A DNA stretch of 64,000 nt from Gigaspora rosea. Taxonomy: Eukaryota > Glomeromycota > Glomeromycetes > Diversisporales > Gigasporaceae. The position numbers were made by a program, and so were the translations under genes. This document shows positions 44,932 to 56,458 of the stretch, in pieces (the stretch's first letter is position 1; each line of letters opens with the position of its first letter). Location of the stretch: NCBI GenBank assembly GCA_003550325.1, contig QKWP01001089.1:3049-67048 (forward strand), in the 5' to 3' direction. The notes beneath the pieces were generated by a model. It made no database searches. It saw nothing but the letters and a program-made list of their open reading frames with translations, and was not told where the DNA came from.

Positions 44932-46498
44932 ATGACAACGAAAATTATCGAAAAACTTTTAAATGATTATATTGAACTTCTTAATGATGAAGAAGACTTT
45001 AATGTAATTATTAACGTTGGAAAAATTCCAGATGTTAAAACTTATAAAACACATTCCGTTATTTTGAGATATCGGTCTATATACTTTCGAAATGAATTAG
45101 CGAAAATTAATAAAGATGAGAATAATATTAAACCGATTAATTTAAATCATGTGTCTATTCAGCAATTTGATATTATTATCAAGTAAGTTATTGAATTTTT
45201 TGATATATAATGTGTTGTATTGAATTTAAAATTATTAACATTATTAATTTAATTTAATATAAAGATATATTTATGGGGGAGTTATTTTATTAGATAATCT
45301 TGATGTGTCATTTATTTTTGAGCTCATGCTTATTGCTTGCGAGTTTTTTCTTGAAGAATTGGCTAAATACATTGAAGCTTATTTAATTGAGACAAAAGCT
45401 CATTGGCTCCGTTTACACTTTGCTCAAGTTTATTAAGAAAGTTTCAAAAGTAATACCCTTAAGGAATTACAAAAATGGTGCAATGATATTGTGGTAAAAT
45501 ATCCGGATAAGATCTTTGACTCTGAAGATTTTACATTACTTCATGAAAACGCATTAGTTTCACTTGTTGGGAGATATGATTTACAAATGGAAGAAATAAA
45601 GATTTGGAAATATGTTATTAAATGGGGAATTGCTCAAAATCCAGACTTGCCTTCTGATTATAAAGATTGGACTCATAAAAATTACCTATCTTTGAAGACT
45701 ACTTTACAAAACTGCCTACCTCTTATTAGATACTTTCATATATCTGGTGATGATATTTATGAATATGTACATCCATATAACCATATAAACAAATTCTTGA
45801 AAAGGTCCTTTGGAAAGATGTAAAGATGCGATTGATTTCTCCAAATAAATCAATATCATCAAAAATTCTTCCACCGCGCACTATCTTGACACAAAAATTA
45901 CCAATACGAACAACTGAACCATTTTCAAAAGTTATTAATGAAGTGCATGCAGCTGAAATCGCTTCATGGATTGATAAAAGGAAAGATAAATATTCTACGG
46001 AAAATATTCCATATGAGTTTAAGTTGCTTCTTCGTGGAAGTAGAGACGGTTTTACTGCTAATTCATTCTGGAATTTATGCGATAAACAGACAAATGTTAT
46101 TGTTGTCTTGAAAGTTAAAGGCACTGACGAAATTCTTGGTGGATATAATCCTATTAGATGGGAAAAATCAAATTCAGATTATACAGCAAATCCTTGTAAT
46201 GATAGCTTTATTTTTTCATTGAAAAATGGACTATCCAAAATTCTATTTTAAGTCGTGTAAAAGATCCAACTAAAGAAGTAATTTATAATTTTCTTTCTAT
46301 GGGGCATGTTTTTTCTATGGTTTGTATATGATGGATTGTTTCAACCAAGACAGAAAATGCTTTTGTTATTATGATATCAATGATATTAGATATGAAAATT
46401 CAATTAGAGACAAATCGTTGTATAATATCTATAGTTGCGGTTCATATTTTTCTGTAGAGGAATATGAAATATTTCAGATTCACAAAAAGTCTTTATAA
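44932..46498 (+). pseudogene. BTB-BACK-TLDc gene, copy 6 (broken)
   Basis: Exon 1 44932-45182 is open and exon 2 starts at 45265. TAA replaces the Gln codon in VYQES near 45434. A short duplication (CCATATAA repeated) at about 45771-45789 shifts the frame. One base is missing in AAAAATGGACTATCC near 46230. One base is missing in the region after AATTTATAATT near 46290. Domains are otherwise easy to follow. Most of its own upstream block is replaced by foreign DNA. Confidence 0.9.
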
Positions 46499-49400
46499 TT
46501 TTTTTTTGCTTAAAGTTTATTCAACTTTTTATTTTTTAAAATAATAGGCTAACACAAATATCAATAAAGATAATGACTCCATTTTTAACATTTTAAATGA
46601 GATAATTTAATCGTAAAAACAAATGAATATGTAAAATAACTTATTTTATTGTATGTAATGAAATGGGATCGATAAATTTAGATCAAATAATTCCAAAATA
46701 TTTAAGGGTAACTTTTATTTCAATCTTTAACTGACTAATTTTTTATAGTAGTTTACTGTTATATTTTTAGAAAGCTTTCAACTTTAAAAATTGTTGGTAT
46801 AACCATATAACTGATAAAACTATTATCCTCTTCCCTATGTGTATATATATGCTATACACATCCTTTGAAAAATAAGTAAAGACATTATGTAAATTCTAAT
46901 ACTGAAAATTTCATAAAATAGTGAAAACAATCTATATGTCAAATTGAAAGAAAATTAAACTAGTTAATTCTTTTATAATACAATTAAAAATGATTGATGC
47001 AAATTTAAATAATTAATTCACAAAAAGATAATAAAATATTCAATGTCTTTTCGATTTTGATGTTGATGATGATATTTCCTTTGATCTATTTATCATCCTT
47101 TTAAATCCATTATTTTTTCCTTTCGATATTTTTGCTTCACCGATCTTATCTTGATAACAACGTGCAAATTTATTTTCTAAAGTGTAATCTCATGAAAGCA
47201 GTTATTTCATAATGTTTAAATACTTTTTCTTATAACTAAATTATTACATTCTCCATGTGATATGAAATTCAGATTCCATTTGCATGAAAACGAGAAGATA
47301 ATTCGAATAATGCAATTTATGATAATTAAAATCGGATTTGTTTAATAGATCATTGGAGCTAACAATTTTAATTAAAACAAAAGATTATTATTCTATAGTT
47401 CAATTTAAACCAACCAATTGGTCTTAATATAATGTTATATAAATTCATTAATATATTTTTGAAATGTTTAACAAATTAAAAAGTGATTAAATAACTATTT
47501 AACAAAAACTACCAAAATTTATTTGTTAAAAAAATAAGCCGCTTAATAGCGCTAATAATGCACTATTATATATAAAATTTTTGCCAAAATGTGTATTTTT
47601 TTCTTAGTATTTTAATATTTATAATTTATCTTATAAATAAATATATTTGTACCGGTAATAATAAAATGCTATATTAGAAATATATATGAGCAAAAATTTA
47701 ATACAAATGAAGGTCTAAAATTTAACAATACAAAACTAATATATTAGGTAGTTAATAGTGCTGATAATGATGTAATTTTTTAATAAATTACTAAAATAAA
47801 TAATTGTCGCGGCTGAAGCTGGAAATGGCTGAAGCTGGAAATTAGAGGTCTCGATTTAAAACTATAAACCCTGCTAAAATCCAACTATACTCTTTTATTA
47901 TAAACCCTAACCCTAAATTCTAATCTAACTATAAAAAAAAACGTACAAAATGCATTCCAAAATTTTTTGTAAATTTCATATTAAAATATTTAAAATTTCT
48001 AGCTTCAGCCATTTCCAGCTTCAGCCACGACAATAATTTAGTGTCAATTGTTTATATTTGGCCAATTACTGCAATTTTAAATTTCAAAAATTTTGTAAAG
48101 TAAATCAAAGCGGACTCTAGATATTTTCTTTAAAATTTTCATAATGTTTAAAAAAAAAATGCAAAGCATCGCAAATTTGAATCAGAATACGTAATTGTGT
48201 TCATTAAGTTTCAATTAATCATATTGATTTGGCAAGAATATTCAAATTCATTGGCTTGTGAATTGATGACATCATTTTGATATCGAATTAAAATCATTAT
48301 TTGGAAAATGTAAGCAAATTTCAATATCCAGTAAATCCGTATTAAGAAAAAACTATTAGGGCGAAGGAAATATTACTTTGTCTTTATATGAATATTTTTA
48401 ATCAATGTGGGAAATGCTTTTACTGCCGGTTTTATCTTGTATGAAAGTCTTATTAGAAACGCATAATCTTATATCAATAACCATTATAATTCTCTCTGTA
48501 GAAGAGTTAAAGAAGTATGAAATATTTCACGCACATAAAAAAGCTTAAGCAATATATAGTTGAAAAGCATAAGTGCGGTTAGTCATGTGATTGGATAATT
48601 TCCATACAACCAAAAGAAAAGACTTTAGGTCTGCAAATACATTGAATTAGTAATTTAAAGTAACGTAGTTGGTAATTTTAATTAAAAGTTGGTTATTTTA
48701 AGTAATTTAAACTGAAATGATATACCCAATAATATTGGCAAGATTACGCGAGGTATCATCGTAATAGTAGAGTGAGAAGAAGCATCAGTCGAAGATTTGC
48801 CACCGTTCTAAGTAGGCCAGCTATTATATGAAGAAGTGGCGGAATCGGGATATTACAGTACGAAGTGGGAAGTTTGAGTCTAGAAATTGCAAGTCGAATG
48901 AATTAGAATTTCAATGAGTGAAAGAATGCAAAATTAATGATTCTCAACAATCCTTTTTATATTAATGGATTTTCGATGGATTTCGATTACGCTATGTAAG
49001 TTTGTGATTTGACTAATTACTTCTCAGATCGATCTCTGGTTGCTTGTAATCTAAGCAGGGGTTAGAGCACGTGGTGTATAACTTATGACAAATTCTCTCT
49101 ATCTTTTCAATCAGTAGACCTCGTCAACATGCATTGTACTTTACAAAATTTTGGAATTTTAAAATGTGCAATTATTAGCCAAATATAAATTATTGACACT
49201 AAATTAATTATTTTACTGTAATAATCTATTAAAAAAATTTCTTCATTATCAGCACTATTAACTACCTAATATATTATTTAAATATTGCTAATTTTAACCT
49301 TTATTTGATAAAATTATTTCAAATATATTGGTAATATTAGCACTTCATTATTACAAATATTTTAAGATTTTATTAAAATAATAAAATACTAAAGAAATAT

Positions 49401-49608
49401 CCACTTTGGCAAAAAATTTGTATTTAATTATATAGAGTGGCTTATTTTTAGTAAATCAAATTTTTGTCACGTGTTGTATTCCTTATAATTGCAAAATGCG
49501 TACATAAGCAGCACAACTGTACTGTCATACAGTGTGTCATTTTCATCTTAAATAGTCGATACTGTACTCTACGTACGTACGTACCAATTTTATTTTAGAT
49601 TCTGTAAT
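46499..49608 (+). repeat. Array 3' block of copy 6 and upstream block of copy 7
   Basis: A complete pair of blocks: downstream block 46499 to about 48530, interrupted by the 230-bp foldback at 47804, then the upstream block to the ATG of copy 7. No gene. Confidence 0.75.
47804..48033. mobile_element. 230-bp foldback/MITE with TTGTCG ends
   Basis: Inverted ends TTGTCGCGGCTGAAGCTGG and, on the other strand, TTGTCGTGGCTGAAGCTGG pair over about 40 bp, with GGAAATGGCTGAAGCT inside. TAA at 47801-47803 and 48034-48036 fits the 3-bp TWA target of PIF/Harbinger MITEs. The loop contains an AACCCTAACCCTAAATTC stretch. Units 4, 5, 7 and 8 lack it. Confidence 0.8.
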
Positions 49609-50233
49609 ATGACGACGAAAATTATCGAAAAACTTTTAAACGATTATATTGAACTTCTTAACGATGAAGAAGATTTTAATGTAATTATTAACGTTGGAAA
49701 AATTCCAGATGTGAAAACTTTTAAAACACATTCCGTTATTTTGAGATATCGTTCTTTATATTTTCGTAATGAATTAGCGAACATTAATAAAGATGATAAT
49801 AATATTAAAATGATTAATTTAAATCGTGTGTCTATTCAGCAATTTGATATTATTATCAAGTAAGTTATTGAATTTTTTGATATATAATGTGTTGTATTGA
49901 ATTTTAAATTATTAACATTATTAATTTAATTTAATATAAAGATATATTTATGGGGGAGTCATTTTATTAGATAAACTTGATGTGTCATTTATTTTTGAAC
50001 TCATGCTTATTGCTTGCGAGTTTTTTCTTGAAGAATTGGCTAAATATATTGAAACTTATTTAATTGAGACAAAAGCTCATTGGCTCCGTTTACACTTTGC
50101 TCATGTTTATCAAGAAAGTTTCAAAAGTAATACCCTTAAGGAATTACAAAAATGGTGCAATGATATTGTGGTAAAATACCCGGATAAGATCTTTGACTCT
50201 GAAGATTTTACATTACTTCATGAAAACGCATTA

Positions 50234-51161
50234 TTATTGCTCGATCATCTGACTTTATACAAAAAACAGAATGACTTTATTTACAAAATCTGAAAAACAT
50301 ATGGGATAAGGGCTCGCTACCCTTATTGGCTCTAATATACATGATTACATTTTCCATCACAGTGACATGCATTCATCACATATCAAACAACAAGGACACC
50401 TACAGTGTCCCGTCTGCCTCACAGGTACAGAGACGATCCGAAACCATTTTCGGATCAATGTGCCTTCATATAGCGGGAATCAACGAATCTTCTCATAGCT
50501 GAAAAGAGAATCGATAACTATGCTTCTGCAGAAATGAGCGGGGTTCATTCTTATGGCTCTTGCACTGCCACTTGTAGTCGTGGAGCCACTACAACAATTG
50601 GTCCTTGCACTGCCCCTTGCAGCCGTGGAGCCAAATACAACAACTGGTCCTTGCACTGCCATATGCAGCCGCGGAGCCAAACTACCTCTGGTCCTTGCAC
50701 TGCCACTCGCAGCCGTGGAGCCAGGTACACTACAGGTTCTTGCACTGCTAACGCAGCCGTGGAGTCTGATACAACAAAACAACCCAATACTGCTTGATTG
50801 AATTCGGGTGGGTAAGGGAGGGTGATAGAGCCAGTCTTCACAAGGCGAGCGATAGCGAAAAGAAAGATAACCTTCTTTACCGAAATTTTTTACCTTAAAT
50901 ACTCCTCCCGTATCACTGGATCATATTTTGCCACAGTCATTATCCCTTACCGCCATTATCGATTTAACAATAATCATAAACATGTGAATATCAAAATCAT
51001 ATGCAAATCTGAAATTACCTGTAAAAACAAGTTACAAAATCTCACGACAATAATCAAAGAATAACCATAAAAGGATACATAACAAAACCTGTGCGTGATC
51101 GGTCATAAAGTCATCTGATCTCGCAATAATGATCGCCCTGTCACTTCGTTGACAGGCTTTT
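50234..51161 (+). mobile_element. Helentron-like non-autonomous element (928 bp)
   Basis: The left end TTATTGCTCGATCATCTGAC (50234-50258 in full) is inverted, with four mismatches in 25, at 51105-51129, not at the very end. Beyond that lies a terminal hairpin CCTGTCA-loop-TGACAGG (51137-51156) and then CTTTT. A terminal repeat on one side, a subterminal copy on the other and an end hairpin is the layout described for Helentrons and their short derivatives. CATTA on both sides (50229-50233 and 51162-51166) may be a target duplication, which Helentrons do not usually make, so the class is tentative. A partial copy lies at 44141-44420. Confidence 0.65.
50552..50776 (+). repeat. 45-bp minisatellite, five copies
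   Basis: CTTGCACTGCC recurs at exact 45-base steps (near 50560, 50605, 50650, 50695 and 50740), with GCAGCCGTGGAGCCA following. The step is a multiple of three and several frames are open on both strands, giving 15-residue peptide repeats (for example GPCTAPCSRGA). Local GC content is well above its surroundings. No evidence of a real protein. Confidence 0.9.
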
Positions 51162-52101
51162 CATTAGTATCACTTGTTGGGCGAGATGATTTACAAATGG
51201 GAGAAATAAAGATTTGGAAATATGTTATTAAATGGGGAATTTCTCAAAATCCAGACTTACCTACTGATTCTAAAGATTGGACACATGAAAATTTTCTATC
51301 TTTGAAGACTACTTTACAAAACTGCCTACCTCTTATTAGATACTTTCAAATATCTGGTGATGATATTTATGAATATGTACATCCATATAAACAAATTTTT
51401 GAAAAGGTCCTTTGGAAAGATGTAAAGATGCGATTGATTTCTCCAAATAAATCAATATCTTCAAAAATTCTTCCGCCGCGCACTATCTTGACACAAATAT
51501 TACCAATACGAACAACTGAACCATTTTCAAAAGTTATTAATGAAGTGCATGCAGCTGAAATCGCTTCATGGATTGATAAAAAGGAAGATAAATATTCTAC
51601 GGAAAATAATCCATATGAGTTTAAGTTGCTTCTTCGTGGAAGTAGAGACGGTTTTACTAAGGATACATTCTGGAAATTATGCGATAAACAGACAAATGTT
51701 ATTGTTGTCATGAAAGTTAAAGGCACTGACGAAATTTTTGGTGGATATAATCCTATTGGATGGGAAAAACCAATTTCATTTTGTACATTTAAGTGTTGTA
51801 AAGATAGCTTTATTTTTTCATTGAAAAATGGTACTATCCAAAATTCTATTTTAAGTCGTGTAAAAGATCCAACCAAAGATGTAATTTATAATGATCCTAA
51901 CCGCGGGGCAGGTTTTTCTTTTGGTTTCTCTATGACAAATAATTTTAACCAAGACAGGCAATGCTATTGCTATTGTGATATCAATAATATTACATATGAA
52001 ATCCAATTAGAGATATATCGTTGTATTATACCAATAGTTACTGTTCATAATTTTCTGTAGAGGAGTATGAAATATTTCAGATTCACAAAAAGTCTTTATA
52101 A

Positions 52102-54901
52102 TCTTTAAGTTTATTCAACTTTTTATTTTTTAAAATAATAGGCTGACACAAATATCAATAAAGATAATGACTCCATTTTTAACATTTTAAATGAGATAAT
52201 TTGATCGTAAAACCCAATGAATATGTAGAATACCTTATTTTATTGTATGTAATGAAATGGGATCGATAATTTTAGATCAAATAATTCCAACATATTTAGG
52301 GTAACTTTTATTTCAATCTTTAACTGGCTAATTTTTTTATAGTAGTTTACTGTTATATTTTTAGAAAGCCTACAAATTTAAAAATTGTTGGTATATCTAT
52401 ATAACTGATAAAACTATTATTCTCTTCCCTATGTGTATATATTTGCTATGCGTATCCTTTGAAAATAAGTAAAGACAATATGTAAATTCTAATACTGAAA
52501 ATTTCATAAAATAGTGAAAACAATCTATATGTCAAATTAAAAGAAAATTAAATTAGTTAATTTTTTTATAATACAATTAAAAATGATTGATGCAAATTTA
52601 AATAATTAATTCACAAAAAGATAATAAAATATTCAATGTCTTTTCGATTTTGATGTTTATTATGATATTTCCTTTAACCTATTATCACCTTTTAAATCCA
52701 TTATTTTTTCCTTTCGTTATTTTTGCTTCACCGATTTTATCTTGATAACAACGTGCAAATTTATTTTCTAAAGTGGAATCTCATGAAAGCAGGTATTTCA
52801 TAATGTTTAGACACATTTTTCTTATAACTAAATAATTACATGCAAACATATATTCCATATGAAATTCAGATTCCATGTGCATGAAAACGAGAAGATAATT
52901 CGAATAATGCAATCTATGATAATTAAAATCGGATTTGTTTAATAGATCATTGGAGCCAACAATTTTAATTAAAACAAAAGGTTATAATTCTATAGTTCAA
53001 TTTAAACCAACCAATTGGTCTTAATCTAATGTTATATAAATTCATTGATATATTTTTGAAATCTTTAACAAATTAAAATGTGATTAAATAAATGTTTTAT
53101 AAAAACTGCCAAAATTTTATTTTTGAAAAAAATAAGCCGCTTAATTCAAAATGTGTATTTTTTTCTTAGTATTTTAGTATTATATAATTTAATCTTATAA
53201 ATAAATATATTTGTACCGGTAATAATAAAATGCTGTATTAGAAATATGTCTGCAACAATTTAATACTAATAAAGTTAACAATATATAACTAATATATTAG
53301 GTAGTTGATAGTGCTGATAATGATGCAATTTTTAATAAATTATTAAAATAACTAATTTAGTGTCAATTGCTTATATTTGGCCAATTAAATTTCAAAATTT
53401 TGTAAAGTAAGTCAAAAGCGGACTCTAGATATTTTCTTTAAAATTTTCATAATGTTTAAAAAAAATACAAAGCTTCGCAAATTTAAATTAGAATACGTAA
53501 TTGTGTTCATTAAGTTTTAATTAATCATATTGATATGGCAAGAATATTCAAATTCATTGACTTGTGAATTGATGACATCATCTTGATATCGAATTGAAAT
53601 CATTATTTGGATAATGTAAGCTAAGTTCAATATCCATCATTAATCCGTGTTAAGAAAAAACTATTAGGGGGTAAGGAAATATTACTTTGTCTTTATATGA
53701 ATATTTTTAATCAATATGGGAAATGCTTTTACTACCGGTTTTATCTTGTATGAAAGTCTTATTGGAAACGCATAATCTTAAATTAATAACCATTATAATT
53801 CTCTCTGTAGAAGGGGTTAGAGAAGTATGAAATATTTCATGCACATAAAAAAGCTTAAGCAATATATAGTCGAAAAGCATAAGTGCGTTTAGTCATGTGA
53901 TTGGATGATTTCCATTCAACCAAAAGAAAAGACTTTAGGTCTGCAAATACATTGAATTAGTAATTTAAAATAACGTAATTGGTAATTTTAATTAAAAAGT
54001 TGGTAATTTTAAGTAATTTGAACTGAAACGATATACCCCAATAATATTGGCAAGATTACGCGAGATTTCATCATAATTGTAGAGTGAGAAGCAGCATCAG
54101 CAGAAGATTTGCCACCGCTCTAAGTAGGCCAGCTATTATATGAAGAAGTGGCGGAATCTGGATATTACCGTACGAAGTGGAAGTTTTGAGTCTAGAAATT
54201 GCAAGTCGAATGAATTAGAATTTCAATGAGTGAAAGAATGCAAAAATTAATGATTCTCAACAATCCTTTTTATATTAATGGATTTTCGATGTATTTTCGA
54301 TTACGCTATGTAAGTTTGTGATTTGACTAATTACTTCTCAGATCGATCTCTAGTTGCTTATAATCAAAGCAGGGGTTAGAGCACGTGGTGTATAACTTAT
54401 GACAAATTCTTCCTATCTTTTCAATCTATAGACCTCGTCAACATGCATTGTACTTTACAAAATTTTGGAATTTTAAAATGTGCAATTATTATTCAAATAT
54501 AAATTATTGACAATAATTCATTATAAAAGTACTTCATTATCAGCACTATTAACTGCCTAGTAGATTATTTAAATATTGCAAATTTTAATCTTTATTTGAT
54601 AAAATTATTGCAAAAATATTGATAATATTAGCACTTTATTATTACAAATATATTTATAAGATTTTATTAAAATAATAAAATACTAAAGAAAATATCCATT
54701 TTGGCAAAAATTTTGTGGTGGCTTATTTTTAGCAAATCAAATTTTTGTCTCGTGTTGTATTCCTGTCGATATGTATATAATTGTAAAATGCTGTACATAC
54801 GCACATAAGTAGCACAACTGTACTGTCATACAGTGTGCTATTTTCATCTTAAATAGTCGATACTGTACTCTACGTTACAATTTTATTTTAGATTCTGTAA
54901 G
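52102..54901 (+). repeat. Array 3' block of copy 7 and upstream block of copy 8
   Basis: From about 53190 to the start of copy 8 this is almost identical to 57566-59277. The next-unit start AAAAAAGCTTAAGC is near 53847. No gene. Confidence 0.8.
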
Positions 54902-56458
54902 ATGACAACGAAAATTATCGAAAAACTTTTAAATGATTATATTGAACTTCTTAACGATGAAGAAGATTTTAATGTAATTATTAATGTTGGAAAAATTCCA
55001 GATGTGAAAACTTTTAAAACACATTCCGTTATTTTGAGATATCGGTCTTTATACTTTCGTAATGAATTAGTGAACATTAATAAAGATGATAATAATATTA
55101 AAACGATTAATTTAAATCATGTGTCTATTCAGCAATTTGATATTATTATCAAGTAAGTTATTGAATTTTTTTATATATAATGTGTTGTATTGAATTTTAA
55201 ATTATTTACATTATTAATTTAATTTAATATAAAGATATATTTATGGGGGAGTCATTTTATTAGATAATCTTGATGTGTCATTTATTTTTGAGCTCATGTT
55301 TATTGCTTGCGAGTTTTTTCTTGAAGAATTGGCTAAATATATTGAAGCTTATTTAATTGAGACAAAAGCTCATTGGCTCCGTTTACACTTTGCTCATGTT
55401 TATCAAGAAAGTTTCAAAAGTAATACCCTTAAGGAATTACAAAAATGGTGCAATGATATTGTGGTAAAATACCCGGATAAGATCTTTGACTCTGAAGATT
55501 TTACATTACTTCATGAAAACGCATTAGTATCACTTGTTGGGCGAGATGATTTACAAATGGGAGAAATAAAGATTTGGAATTATGTTATTAAATGGGGAAT
55601 TGCTAAAATCCAGACTTGCCTTCTGATTATAAAGATTGGACTCACGAAAATTTCCTATCTTTGAAGACTACTTTACAAAACTGCCTACCTCTTATTAGAT
55701 ACTTTCAAATATCTGGTGATGATATTTATGAATATGTACATCCATATAAACAAATTCTTGAAAAGACTCTTTGGAAAGATGTAAAGATGCGATTTATTTC
55801 TCCAAATAAATCAGTATCTTCAAAAATTCTTCCACCGCGCACTATCTTGACACAAAAATTACCAATACGAACAACTGAACCATTTTCAAAAGTTATTAAT
55901 GAAGTGCATGCAGCTGAAATCGCTTCATGGATTGATAAAAGGGAATATAAATATTCTACGGAAAATAATCCATATGAGTTTAAATTGCTTCTTCGTGGAA
56001 GTAGGGACGGTTTTACTAATGCTACATTCTGGAATTTATACAATAAGAAGACAAGTGTTATTGTTGCCATGAAAGTTAATGGCACTGACGAAATTCTTGG
56101 TGGATATAATCCTATTGGATGGGAAAAACCAAATTCACCTGTTCTATTAAAGCGTTGTAACGATAGCTTTATTTTTTCATTGAAAAATGGTACTATCCAA
56201 AATTCTATTTTAAGTCGTGTAAAAAATCCAACTAAAAAAGTAATTTATAATGATCCTTACCACGGGGCACGTTTTTCTTTTGGCTTCTCTATGATAAATA
56301 ATTTTAACCAAGACAGGCAATGCCATTGCTATTGTGATATCAATAATATTATATATAATCCAATTAGAGACACATCGTTGTATTGTACCGATAGTTACGT
56401 TTCATATTTTTCTGTAGAGGAGTATGAAATATTTCAAATTCATAAAAAGTCTTTATAA
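54902..56458 (+). pseudogene. BTB-BACK-TLDc gene, copy 8 (single frameshift)
   Basis: Exon 1 54902-55152, intron 55153-55234 and exon 2 from 55235 are in frame and match copy 1 closely. One missing base in ATTGCTAAAATCC near 55604, shared with copy 5, separates BTB-BACK from the TLDc frame (280 codons from 55616). Upstream of the frameshift the product would be BTB plus most of BACK, ending soon after in out-of-frame residues. Without that base it would be full length, so this is the least damaged broken copy. Whether a truncated BTB-BACK product is made is unknown. Confidence 0.9.

Larger units (their letters stand above)
49609..52101 (+). pseudogene. BTB-BACK-TLDc gene, copy 7 (split by a Helentron-like insert)
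   Basis: Exon 1 49609-49859, intron 49860-49941 and exon 2 from 49942 stay in frame to ...LLHENAL, where the 928-bp element at 50234-51161 enters. The gene resumes at ATTAGTATCACTTGTTGGG and runs cleanly through TLDc until one base is missing in TATGAAATCC near 52000, close to the C terminus. Without the insert only that late change would break it, so the insertion is what removed this copy. Confidence 0.92.

Noticed and set aside
55153-55610. Alternative splicing that would bypass the frameshift shared by copies 5 and 8
   Set aside because: No donor and acceptor pair in the right phase is visible near the deletion, and no other copy uses one.
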